Of a stretch of DNA of 64,000 bases, positions 1-7,986 are shown in pieces. A program made the translations under genes and the position numbers. This DNA comes from Methylobacillus flagellatus_A. GTDB taxonomy: Bacteria > Pseudomonadota > Gammaproteobacteria > Burkholderiales > Methylophilaceae. A model generated the notes under the pieces. The model was not told where the DNA came from. It searched no databases and worked only from the letters and a program-made list of their open reading frames with translations. The stretch lies in assembly GCF_031344055.1 (NCBI RefSeq), contig NZ_JADBEN010000003.1; one strand, given 5' to 3'. The first letter of the stretch is position 1. Each line of letters opens with the position of its first letter.

Positions 1-28
1 CCACCCTAATTAACAAGAAGCAATCATC

Positions 29-1540
29 ATGAGTACAAATACCGCAGATATTGGCCTCATTGGTTTGGCAGTCATGGGGCAGAACCTAGCACTCAACATC
101 GCAGATCACGGCTACACGATCTCCGTTTATAACCGCGACCCGGAAAAAACACGCAAATTCATCGCCCACTGCAAGGACAACGAGCCTTCCGCCGGCAACC
201 TCAAGGGCTTTGAAGACCTCGCCACCTTCGTATTGAGCATCAAGCGTCCCCGCAAGATCGTATTGCTGGTAAAAGCCGGCAGCGCCACCGACGTCACCAT
301 CAATGCATTGATCCCGTTCCTGGAAGAGGGCGACATCATCATCGATGGCGGCAATGCGCTCTGGACGGATACCATCCGCCGCGAGAAGGAACTCAAGGCC
401 AAGGGACTCGAATTCATCGGCTCGGGCGTATCGGGCGGCGAGACCGGCGCGCGTTTCGGCCCGTCGCTCATGCCCAGCGGCACGCGCAAGGCATGGTCGT
501 CCTTGGAGCCGATCTGGCGCGACATTGCTGCCAAGGTAGACCCGCGCACCGGCAAGCCTATCGAGGGCGCCGAGCCGGGCAAGCCGTTGCAGGGCGGCTT
601 CTCCTGCGCCGAGTACATCGGCCCCGACGGCGCGGGACATTACGTCAAGATGGTGCACAACGGCATCGAATACATCGACATGCAGCTGATCTGCGAAGCC
701 TACTGGCTCATGAAGAACCTGCTCGGCATGCGCGCAGACGAAATCGGCAAGGTATTCGAGGAATGGAACAAGGGCGAGCTGTCGAGCTTCCTGATCGAGA
801 TCACCGGGGATATCCTGCAGCAGAAGGACCCTGCCGGCGACGGCTTCCTCGTGGACAAGATCATGGATGCCGCAGGGCAGAAGGGTACCGGGCAATGGAC
901 CGCCGCCAACGCGCTTGAGCTGGGCTCCCCGGCCAATGCGATCGCCGCGGCCGTGTTCGCGCGCGCATTGTCGACAGTGAAGGATGAGCGCGTGGAAGCC
1001 AGCGGCATCCTCAAGGGGCCTGCAATCAAGCTGGAATCCGACCGCGAGAAGCTGATCGAGGCGATCCGCAATGCCTTGTATTGCTCCAAGATATGCGCCT
1101 ACGCCCAGGGCTTCCAATTGATGGACAAGGCCCAGGTCGCCTACAACTGGAAGCTCAACTTCGGCGAGATTGCGCAAATCTGGCGTGGCGGCTGCATCAT
1201 CCGCGCCCGGTTCCTGCAGAAGATCACCGATGCCTACGCGCTGGATTCACGCCTGAAGAACCTGATGCTGGACCCTTACTTCACCGAGGCGCTAGACGAA
1301 GGTCAGGAAAGCTGGCGGGAAGTGGTATCTCTCGCCGTGCGCAACGGCATCCCGGCCCAGGCGTTCTGCGCAGCGCTTTCCTACTACGACGGCTACCGCA
1401 GTGCGACATTGCCTGCCAATCTGCTGCAAGCGCAACGCGACTACTTCGGCGCCCATACCTACGAACGCACGGACCAGCCACGCGGCGAATTCTTCCACAC
1501 CGACTGGCCTGAACCGGGACGTCCTCAGTTAAAGGTATAA
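29..1540 (+). CDS. gnd: 6-phosphogluconate dehydrogenase, decarboxylating
   Basis: Oxidises 6-phosphogluconate to ribulose 5-phosphate with release of CO2 and reduction of NAD(P)+ in the cytosol. The 503-residue product starts with a Rossmann motif (GLAVMGQN, about residues 12-19), carries the family signature near residue 144 (FGPSLMPSG) and the catalytic Lys/Asn block KMVHNGIEY near residue 207. The remainder is the all-helical C-terminal domain. It is slightly longer than the usual 468-480 residues because of an insert before the catalytic Lys block (about residues 170-205). In ribulose-monophosphate methylotrophs this enzyme drives cyclic oxidation of formaldehyde; that role is inferred. 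Only 28 bases of upstream sequence are visible, so a partner such as zwf cannot be checked. Confidence 0.96.
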   Translation: MSTNTADIGLIGLAVMGQNLALNIADHGYTISVYNRDPEKTRKFIAHCKDNEPSAGNLKGFEDLATFVLSIKRPRKIVLLVKAGSATDVTINALIPFLEEGDIIIDGGNALWTDTIRREKELKAKGLEFIGSGVSGGETGARFGPSLMPSGTRKAWSSLEPIWRDIAAKVDPRTGKPIEGAEPGKPLQGGFSCAEYIGPDGAGHYVKMVHNGIEYIDMQLICEAYWLMKNLLGMRADEIGKVFEEWNKGELSSFLIEITGDILQQKDPAGDGFLVDKIMDAAGQKGTGQWTAANALELGSPANAIAAAVFARALSTVKDERVEASGILKGPAIKLESDREKLIEAIRNALYCSKICAYAQGFQLMDKAQVAYNWKLNFGEIAQIWRGGCIIRARFLQKITDAYALDSRLKNLMLDPYFTEALDEGQESWREVVSLAVRNGIPAQAFCAALSYYDGYRSATLPANLLQAQRDYFGAHTYERTDQPRGEFFHTDWPEPGRPQLKV

Positions 1541-1549
1541 ACGTGACTT

Positions 1550-1576
1550 AAGGCGGGAAGTTTCAGTTCCCGCCTT
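1550..1576. terminator. 10-bp hairpin between gnd and the convergent small gene
   Basis: AAGGCGGGAA (1550-1559) pairs perfectly with TTCCCGCCTT (1567-1576) around a 7-base loop. It lies just beyond the gnd stop and overlaps the last codons and stop of the convergent gene at 1563-1808. There is no long T-run on either side, so it is only a probable bidirectional terminator. Confidence 0.4.
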
Positions 1577-1808
1577 TCAATGCCGCGGCAATCGCCCGCA
1601 GTTCCGCCTTGGGGTCTGCATACTCCTCATATTCGTGCGGAGTCCGCCGGTACCAATAGCGGCTGTTCCACTCGTCGCCCTCGATCTTGTGCAATACGGC
1701 ATGTATCCAATGCGCAACCACGTCGTTGGAATCCTGCGCAATCTCATGGGCAGCATCCCAATCGTCATTCAACGCCAGCTCCACGGCTTGTAGCAATGAC
1801 TGCCGCAT
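1563..1808 (-). CDS. Small conserved hypothetical protein (81 aa)
   Basis: No function recognised. The 81-residue acidic product has no signal peptide or membrane segment. It contains a central WIHAVLHKIEGDEWNSRYWYRR-like aromatic/Arg-rich stretch, a pattern I recall from small conserved proteobacterial hypothetical proteins. A longer start at 1829 exists, but the internal ATG at 1808 is preceded by a good GAAGGAG ribosome-binding site at the right distance, so I use that start. It is convergent with gnd and shares a hairpin with it. Confidence 0.65.
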   Translation of the reverse strand: MRQSLLQAVELALNDDWDAAHEIAQDSNDVVAHWIHAVLHKIEGDEWNSRYWYRRTPHEYEEYADPKAELRAIAAALKGGN

Positions 1809-2006
1809 GATGTCACTCTCCTTCAACAACCTAAGTCATTATGAATTCTGCAGGCCGGATACCAATTCCTGCAAGGGTTTAAAGCCTTGATCCCCGCGTT
1901 GCATGCTTTTCAACGCCGACCCGTATATGCATTCATCGGTTGGCACGGCACCGGTTTTCGGGTCACATCATTGTCATACTGTCGAGGGATGATGGCGAGG
2001 AATTTC

Positions 2007-2129
2007 ATGAATCAGGAAACCGCCATGCAACTCCTCAGCCAGCCCCTGCTGCGCCTAGCCAACGCCCTGGCGCTGGGCGTCATTTACGTGCAGCATACCT
2101 TGATGGACATTGTGGAAGAATTGTCTTAG
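2007..2129 (+). CDS. Possible small hydrophobic protein (40 aa)
   Basis: A 40-codon frame begins at an ATG preceded by GCGAGGA about five bases upstream. The product has a hydrophobic middle (LLRLANALALGVIYV) that could be one short membrane segment and an acidic end (DIVEELS). An ATG-like start at 1887 would add 40 residues but has no ribosome-binding site. No family is recognised. If this frame is not real, 1809-2250 (about 440 bases) is non-coding, and I see nothing else in it. Confidence 0.35.
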   Translation: MNQETAMQLLSQPLLRLANALALGVIYVQHTLMDIVEELS

Positions 2130-2250
2130 TCAACAATTGTCATTTCACCGCTCCACAGCGACCCCGTGGGTGGAATTGGCAGTAAGATAGGCATTGCAAT
2201 TCCCAACAAGCCAGGACTTGGCTCAACTATCCGACGAGGAGACCTTTGCA

Positions 2251-2658
2251 ATGAAACCGCTCATCAGCGCCCTGTTGTTATCCATCCTCTGTATCAGCAC
2301 CGCCCAGGCCAACCCGCAGCAGGACAAGATGAAGTCCTGCAATGCCGAGGCTGCCGCCAAGAGCCTGAGCGGTGAAGACCGCAAGGACTTCATGAAATCA
2401 TGCCTGTCCGCCACCGCCGACACCCCGGCCAACACCCAGCAGGAGCGCATGAAGTCATGCAACGCCTCTGCAGGCGAAAAGAGCCTCAAGGGCGACGAAC
2501 GCAAGGCGTTCATGAAAAACTGCCTGTCCGGCGCGCCTGAGCTGGCCGGCAATTCCCAGCAGCAGAAAATGAAGAGCTGCAATACCGAGGCAGGCAAGCA
2601 AAACCTGAGCGGCGACGCCCGCAAGGATTTCATGAAGAGCTGCCTGTCCGCCAACTAA
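2251..2658 (+). CDS. Secreted PsiF-repeat protein
   Basis: A 135-residue exported protein. Residues 1-19 form a signal peptide ending at an AQA site. The mature part is three near-identical modules of about 37 residues, each with the pattern KMKSCN-x-EA...K.LSG..RK.FMK.CLS, the PsiF repeat named after a phosphate-starvation-inducible E. coli protein. Each module has two Cys, suggesting one disulfide per module in the periplasm. The start at 2251 is chosen over an upstream ATG at 2194 because it follows GAGGAG and opens the signal peptide. The biochemical role of the family is not known to me. Confidence 0.85.
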   Translation: MKPLISALLLSILCISTAQANPQQDKMKSCNAEAAAKSLSGEDRKDFMKSCLSATADTPANTQQERMKSCNASAGEKSLKGDERKAFMKNCLSGAPELAGNSQQQKMKSCNTEAGKQNLSGDARKDFMKSCLSAN

Positions 2659-2816
2659 CCCGCCACCCAGCCAGCCCCGGAGCCTGTTCAAGGCCGTTTC
2701 CCGGGGCTGGCCTGCCTGATTTGCCCCGCATCCGCTTGATATCCCTGCATGAATTGCGCCTGGCGCGATAGAATATAGGCAGTCATTGATAATTTATTTG
2801 TGGGAGGAGCCACGTA

Positions 2817-3551
2817 ATGCTGATTCAAAGCCATACCGTCGACCTGGAGACCCCAACCGGCACCATGCGCACCTTTGTGCATCGTCCTGCCGGCGAAGGC
2901 CGTTTCCCTGCGATTCTGTTCTACTCCGAGATATTCCAGCAGACCGGCCCGATCGAGCGTGCCGCACGCTTCCTGGCAGGCCACGGCTACGCCGTGCTGG
3001 TGCCGGAAGTATTCCACGAACTCAACCCGATCGGCACCGTGCTCGCCTACGATGACGCAGGCCGCGACAAGGGCAATGCCGACAAGTCGGCCAAGGACGT
3101 GCAGGGCTACGACAGCGACAACCGCGCCTTGATCGAATGGACGAAGACGCAGCCCTGGTTCAACGGCAACATCGGCGCCGCAGGCTTCTGCATCGGCGGC
3201 CACCTGGCGTTCCGCGCCGCCCTGCAACCTGAAGTCAAGGCCACCGCCTGCTTCTACGCGACCGACCTGCATACCCAGGTCATCCCCAACAAGCCGGGCC
3301 AGCACAGCATGGAGCGCCTGGCCGACATCAAGGGCGAACTGCTCATGATCTGGGGCAAACAGGACAACCACATCCCGACCGCAGGCCGCGTACAGGTCTA
3401 CCAACAATTGACGGACGCAGGCCTCAGCTTCACCTGGCACGAATTCAACGGCCAGCACGCCTTCATGCGCGACGAGGGCGAACGCTACGACCCGCAGCTC
3501 GCCGCCACGGGCTACCAGCTGGCCTTGCAGCTGTTCAGCAATTCGCTGTAA
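2817..3551 (+). CDS. Dienelactone hydrolase family protein
   Basis: A 244-residue alpha/beta hydrolase of the dienelactone hydrolase/carboxymethylenebutenolidase family. The nucleophile elbow is GFCIGG (Cys nucleophile near residue 124) and the late catalytic His is in FNGQHAFMRDEG near residue 218. An Asp lies in between (WGKQDNH). No signal peptide, so cytosolic. A strong GGGAGGAG site precedes the ATG. No chlorocatechol or other aromatic pathway genes flank it, so the substrate is unknown; many family members are general esterases. A clear terminator follows. Confidence 0.88.
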   Translation: MLIQSHTVDLETPTGTMRTFVHRPAGEGRFPAILFYSEIFQQTGPIERAARFLAGHGYAVLVPEVFHELNPIGTVLAYDDAGRDKGNADKSAKDVQGYDSDNRALIEWTKTQPWFNGNIGAAGFCIGGHLAFRAALQPEVKATACFYATDLHTQVIPNKPGQHSMERLADIKGELLMIWGKQDNHIPTAGRVQVYQQLTDAGLSFTWHEFNGQHAFMRDEGERYDPQLAATGYQLALQLFSNSL

Positions 3552-3560
3552 GCACTTCAA

Positions 3561-3587
3561 AAACCACAGGCAACTGTGGTTTTTTTT
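3561..3587 (+). terminator. Rho-independent terminator after the dienelactone hydrolase gene
   Basis: AAACCACAG (3561-3569) and CTGTGGTTT (3574-3582) form a perfect 9-bp stem closed by a GCAA tetraloop. It is followed by further T residues to 3587 and lies 10 bases after the stop codon. Confidence 0.88.
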
Positions 3588-3668
3588 ATTTCCGGCAATA
3601 ACAAGAACAACAATACAGCAGCAAAAGGATGCGCATCGACTGATTAACCGACATAAAGGGGAGCAACC

Positions 3669-4682
3669 ATGAAAAGGATCGCGATCTTTGCCGACGGCAC
3701 CTGGAATTCGCCAGAGCAATCCCAACCCACCAATGTGCTGCATATGGCGCAGGCGGTCAGCCCGAACACGGGCGGCACAGAGCAGGTGGCGTTCTACGAC
3801 TGGGGCATAGGGTCGGACGGGAACAAGATCACCGCCGGCATCACCGGCGCCGGGATAGACAAGAACATCATGGATTGCTACCGCTTCATCGTGCACAACT
3901 ACGATCCCGGCGACGAGCTGTATTTTTTCGGCTTCAGCCGCGGCGCCTACACCGTGCGCTCGCTGGCGGGCTTCATCCGCAACAGCGGCTTGCTCAGGCG
4001 GGAGCATGCGGGCCGCATCGGCGAAGCCTACAAGCTCTACCGCAAGCGCTCGCGCAACAGCGGCCCAAGCGCGCCGGAAGCCACCGCATTCCGCCAGGCC
4101 TACGCCGTGGCGGATATCACCTATATCGAATTCGTCGGCGTCTGGGATACGGTGGGAGCGCTTGGCATCCCCATCCCGTTCTGGGGCACGCTGGGCGAGC
4201 GCGAATTCCTCTTCCACGATACCGAGCCCAGCAAGATCATCCTGCATGCCCGCCATGCCGTGTCGATTGATGAAAACCGCAAGGATTTCGAGCCGACATT
4301 ATGGAGCGAGAAACCTGGGCTGGACTTGAAACAGGTCTGGTTCGCAGGGGTACATTCCGATATCGGCGGCGGCTATCCCCAGCCCGGGTTGAGCTATTGC
4401 GCGGCCCAGTGGATGATCGCGGAAGCGGAACAAAGCGGACTAATTTTTGAACCTCACCTCAAGAATGCCATCCAACCTGATGCACATGACCAGCAACATA
4501 ATGAGCGCAAAGGTATCTACCTGGCCCGCGAAGAGCATGTCCGTACCATCTCTGGGCCAGTTCACAAGTCGGTCAAGCAACGCTGGGAAGCCAATACAGA
4601 CAACTACCGTAGCAAGAGCAAGGCCCTTGCGCGGCTGCTCGATGGAGCGGGCGGCGACTGGAGCAGGATAGCCGTGGTCTGA
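3669..4682 (+). CDS. DUF2235 (Tle1-like) alpha/beta hydrolase
   Basis: A 337-residue protein of the DUF2235 family, whose characterised members include type VI secretion phospholipase effectors (Tle1). Diagnostic segments are the N-terminal FADGTWN, the Ser nucleophile motif GFSRGAYTVRSLAG near residue 94, and the later WFAGVHSDIGGGY (Asp/His region, near 225). It starts after GGGGAG. No T6SS, VgrG, PAAR or immunity-like gene is adjacent and no signal peptide is seen. It is therefore better described as an orphan cytosolic hydrolase of unknown substrate than as an effector. Confidence 0.85.
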   Translation: MKRIAIFADGTWNSPEQSQPTNVLHMAQAVSPNTGGTEQVAFYDWGIGSDGNKITAGITGAGIDKNIMDCYRFIVHNYDPGDELYFFGFSRGAYTVRSLAGFIRNSGLLRREHAGRIGEAYKLYRKRSRNSGPSAPEATAFRQAYAVADITYIEFVGVWDTVGALGIPIPFWGTLGEREFLFHDTEPSKIILHARHAVSIDENRKDFEPTLWSEKPGLDLKQVWFAGVHSDIGGGYPQPGLSYCAAQWMIAEAEQSGLIFEPHLKNAIQPDAHDQQHNERKGIYLAREEHVRTISGPVHKSVKQRWEANTDNYRSKSKALARLLDGAGGDWSRIAVV

Positions 4683-4732
4683 TTCAATACGCTAACCGCT
4701 TGCCGCGCGTGAAAACGCCTTGCGCTCAGAAC

Positions 4733-4822
4733 AAGCGACTCACAAAACTCAGCCTGTCAGCCTAGCTAGCCAATCGTCAACGGCATAAAGGCAATGCGAC
4801 CGATAGTTTTGTCAGCCGCTCT
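4733..4822. repeat. Interspersed palindromic repeat, divergent copy a
   Basis: The left end AGCGACTCACAAAACT and the right end AGTTTTGTCAGCCGCT are imperfect inverted copies of each other. They match the termini of the four other elements listed here (12574, 26075, 32653 and 33609). The interior is divergent and shorter than in the other copies. It lies between the DUF2235 gene and the sucrose operon and ends about 24 bases before the fructokinase start. Confidence 0.6.
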
Positions 4823-4845
4823 ACATAATAAATAAAGGAGCAGCA

Positions 4846-5781
4846 GTGGCATTACCTCAACGCGACTTCAAGAAAAACAACGGCCATGCGGTTGCCATTT
4901 TCGGCGAGGTGCTCGCCGATGTCTTCCCCGACGGAAGCGTGCTGGGCGGCGCACCGTTCAATGTAGCCCGCCACCTGCAGGCCTTCGGCCTGCATCCCGT
5001 CATGATCACCCGCATTGGCCAAGATGACCTCGGGCGCGAGCTGCTGGACGAAATGCAGCGCCTCGGCATGGATACCAGCGGCGTGCAGGTCGACCCGCTC
5101 AACCCGACCGGGCAAGTCAAGGTCCGCCTCTCCCCCAAAGGGCATCAATTCGAGATCCTGCCTTCCCAGGCATATGACTACATCCATGCCGGGGTGACGC
5201 ATATGGTGACCATGGCGACCAAGCCCGACCTGGTGTATTTCGGCACCCTGGCTCAGCGCAATATGGAATCGCGCCTGGCCGTGGACAACTTCCTCAACTA
5301 CGGCACCAGCCCGCGCTTCCTCGACATCAACCTGCGCGACCCTTGGTACGACAAGCATACGGTGCGCCGTTCCTTGCTGCGCGCCGATCTCGTCAAGCTC
5401 AACAACGAGGAACTGGCTACCCTGGTGAAAATGCTGCGGCTGCCTGGACGCACGCCGCATGAACATGCTGCCGCGCTGATCAAGCGCTTCAATCTCGACC
5501 TGCTCCTAGTGACGGAAGGCGAGCACGGTGGATGGTTAATGGATGGGGCCGGGCAGGTCATCACCGTCGACGGCACCGAGCCGCCCGAGACCTTTGTCGA
5601 TACGGTGGGCGCCGGCGATGCGTTCGCCTCGGCCTTCATCCTCGGCATACTCAAGGGCTGGCCTGCCGACGTGACCCTCGCTCGCGCCAACCAGTTTGCC
5701 GCCGCGCTGTGCGGAGTACGCGGGGCGGCGCCGTCCTCGATGGAGTTTTATGCGCCATACAAGAAGGAATGGCAACTATGA
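4846..5781 (+). CDS. fruK: PfkB-family fructokinase of the sucrose operon
   Basis: A 311-residue ribokinase/PfkB-family sugar kinase. It has the N-terminal sugar-binding signature VLGGAPFNVARHL (about residues 30-42) and the C-terminal ATP/anion-hole signature DTVGAGDAF with the catalytic Asp near residue 254. The likely reaction is phosphorylation of fructose to fructose 6-phosphate. The start is GTG, 6 bases after AAAGGAGC. Its last four bases (ATGA) overlap the start of the sucrose-phosphate synthase gene, so translation is coupled. Together with that gene and amylosucrase it would recycle the fructose released when sucrose is cleaved. Confidence 0.9.
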   Translation: MALPQRDFKKNNGHAVAIFGEVLADVFPDGSVLGGAPFNVARHLQAFGLHPVMITRIGQDDLGRELLDEMQRLGMDTSGVQVDPLNPTGQVKVRLSPKGHQFEILPSQAYDYIHAGVTHMVTMATKPDLVYFGTLAQRNMESRLAVDNFLNYGTSPRFLDINLRDPWYDKHTVRRSLLRADLVKLNNEELATLVKMLRLPGRTPHEHAAALIKRFNLDLLLVTEGEHGGWLMDGAGQVITVDGTEPPETFVDTVGAGDAFASAFILGILKGWPADVTLARANQFAAALCGVRGAAPSSMEFYAPYKKEWQL

Positions 5782-7955
5782 GCGCGCCCGACGAACGTCC
5801 TATCTATATCCTGATGATCAGCATGCACGGGCTGATCCGCTCGGAAAACCTGGAGCTGGGCCGCGATGCCGACACCGGTGGCCAGATCACCTATGTGGTC
5901 GAGCTCGCTCGCGCGCTGAGCAAGCACCCGATGGTGGAAAAAGTCGACCTGCTCACGCGCCGCATCGATGACGACAGCCTGCCGGCGGACTACAACATCC
6001 CCGAAGAGCAGCTCGAGCAGAATGCCCGTATCGTCCGCCTGCCTTGCGGCCCCAAGCGTTACCTGCGCAAGGAATCCCTGTGGCCGCACCTGGACCAGAT
6101 GGTGGACCAGTGCCTGCACTTCCTGCGCAACCAGGGCGGACGGCTGCCCGACCTGCTGCATACCCACTACGCCGATGCGGGTTATGTCGGGCAACAATTA
6201 TCCTTGCTGCTCGGCATCCCGCAGGTGCATACCGGGCACTCTCTCGGCCACTCCAAGCGCGAGCGCCTGCTTGCCTCGGGCCGCAAGGCATCCAGCATAG
6301 AGCGCCAGTTCAATTTCGAGCGCAGGATTGCCGCAGAAGAATCCGTGCTGGAACACGCTTCCATGATCATCACCAGCACGCAGCAGGAGATCGACGAGCA
6401 ATACAGCCTGTATCGCCACTTCGACCACCAGCGCTTCCGTGTCATTCCGCCCGGTACCGACACCACGCGCTTCTCGCCGCCCGGCCGCAGGAAGATCGCT
6501 TCGGAATTACAGGAGAATATGGACCGCTTTTTTTCCGATCCCGACAAACCGCTGATCCTGACCATTTGCCGTCCGGAGGTACGCAAGAACCTCAAGGGCC
6601 TGGTCGCCGCCTTTGGCGAAAGCATGGAACTGCGGCAACAAGCCAACCTGCTGATCGTGGCGGGCACCCGCGACGACATCCGCAACCTGGAAGAGTCGCA
6701 ACAGCAAGTCATGCAGGAGCTGCTGCTGGATATCGACCGCTACGACCTGTGGGGCAAGGTCGCCATCCCCAAGCACGTGTCCCAGGACGACATCCCCGAG
6801 CTTTACCGCCTCGCAGCGCGCCGCCGCGGGGTCTTCGTCAACGCGGCCCTCACCGAGCCGTTCGGCCTCACATTGATCGAGGCCGCCGCCAGCGGCCTGC
6901 CTTTTGTCGCGCCGGACGATGGCGGCCCGCGCGACATCGTGCAGAACTGCCGCAGCGGCCTGCTCGCCAACACGCTGGAAAGCAGCGCGATTGCCGAAGC
7001 CCTGAAGGAAGTGCTGACCGACAAGAAACGTTGGCGCACCTGGGCCAAGAACGGCCTAGCAGGCATCAGGCGCCACTACATCTGGCCGGCCCATGTCAAT
7101 ACCTACATGAAGCAGGTGCGCCACGTGCTGCGGCGCGACCGCAAGCGCTGGCGCCGCCAGCTGGTCATTACGCTGGATTCGGGCAAGGCCTATATGCCGC
7201 TGGTCAATTCCGCGCTGATCAGCGACATCGACAACACCTTGCTGGGCGACAGGCGCTCGTTGCGCCAGTTGGTGAACTGGCTCAAGGAGCGCAAGGGCAA
7301 GTTTGCCTTCGGCATCGCCACAGGCCGCACCATCGATAGCGCGGTCGATATACTCAAGCAATGGCAGGTGCCCGTCCCGGAAGTGCTGATCACCTCCGTA
7401 GGCAGCGAGATCCACTACGGCGCGCGCCTGATCCCCGATACCGGCTGGGCCAACCATATCCGCCACAAATGGCGGCGCGACGCGCTGGAGGAAGCCATGA
7501 AGGAATTTCCGGGGTTGACGCTGCAAGCGCAGGAGAACCAGCGGGAGTTCAAGCTCAGCTACATCGCGGACCCGGACAAAATGCTGCCGGTCGAGGAAAT
7601 CAACCGCCGCCTGCGCGACCAGCAATTGTTCGCGCAATTGATCTATTCGCACAACGAGTTCCTCGACCTGTTGCCCATCCGCGCTTCCAAGGGCCATGCC
7701 ATCCGCTATCTGGCTTATAAATGGGGCGTGCCGGTCCGGCACTTCCTGGTGGCCGGGGATTCGGGCAACGACCACGAAATGCTGGTGGGCGATACGCTGG
7801 GGGTGGTAGTCGGCAACCATAGCGAAGAGCTGGACAAGCTGCGCGGCATGGAGCAAGTCTATTTCGCCCAGGGACGCTATGCGGCCGGCATCCTCGAGGG
7901 CATCGCCCATTACCGCTTCGATGAAATCGAGCCCATTCCCGTTAACGAGCACTAG
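5778..7955 (+). CDS. sps: Bifunctional sucrose-phosphate synthase / phosphatase
   Basis: A 725-residue two-module enzyme. Residues 1 to about 450 are a GT4 sucrose-phosphate synthase, with the GRDADTGGQITYVVELARAL donor/acceptor region near 30-50 and the Glu-x7-Glu type segment TEPFGLTLIEAAASGLPFVA. From about residue 480 a HAD-type sucrose-phosphatase domain follows, with DIDNTLLGD (catalytic Asp pair), ATGRT and the late GDSGND metal motif near 660. It would make sucrose 6-phosphate from UDP-glucose and fructose 6-phosphate and then dephosphorylate it. The ATG at 5778 overlaps the previous stop and follows AGAAGGA; longer upstream starts lie inside fruK. Confidence 0.93.
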   Translation: MSAPDERPIYILMISMHGLIRSENLELGRDADTGGQITYVVELARALSKHPMVEKVDLLTRRIDDDSLPADYNIPEEQLEQNARIVRLPCGPKRYLRKESLWPHLDQMVDQCLHFLRNQGGRLPDLLHTHYADAGYVGQQLSLLLGIPQVHTGHSLGHSKRERLLASGRKASSIERQFNFERRIAAEESVLEHASMIITSTQQEIDEQYSLYRHFDHQRFRVIPPGTDTTRFSPPGRRKIASELQENMDRFFSDPDKPLILTICRPEVRKNLKGLVAAFGESMELRQQANLLIVAGTRDDIRNLEESQQQVMQELLLDIDRYDLWGKVAIPKHVSQDDIPELYRLAARRRGVFVNAALTEPFGLTLIEAAASGLPFVAPDDGGPRDIVQNCRSGLLANTLESSAIAEALKEVLTDKKRWRTWAKNGLAGIRRHYIWPAHVNTYMKQVRHVLRRDRKRWRRQLVITLDSGKAYMPLVNSALISDIDNTLLGDRRSLRQLVNWLKERKGKFAFGIATGRTIDSAVDILKQWQVPVPEVLITSVGSEIHYGARLIPDTGWANHIRHKWRRDALEEAMKEFPGLTLQAQENQREFKLSYIADPDKMLPVEEINRRLRDQQLFAQLIYSHNEFLDLLPIRASKGHAIRYLAYKWGVPVRHFLVAGDSGNDHEMLVGDTLGVVVGNHSEELDKLRGMEQVYFAQGRYAAGILEGIAHYRFDEIEPIPVNEH

Positions 7956-7986
7956 CATCATCGTCACCGCAAGAAAGTGAACCGGC

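Noticed and set aside
2688..4256. 522-codon open frame on the minus strand
   Set aside because: It lies opposite the dienelactone hydrolase and DUF2235 genes, both with clear motifs. Its product has the Val/Ala/Arg/Gly/Asp-heavy look of an antisense frame in high-GC DNA and no recognisable domain.
3669..4682. DUF2235 gene as a type VI secretion effector with an immunity partner
   Set aside because: No VgrG, PAAR, Hcp or small immunity-type gene is adjacent, so an effector role cannot be supported.
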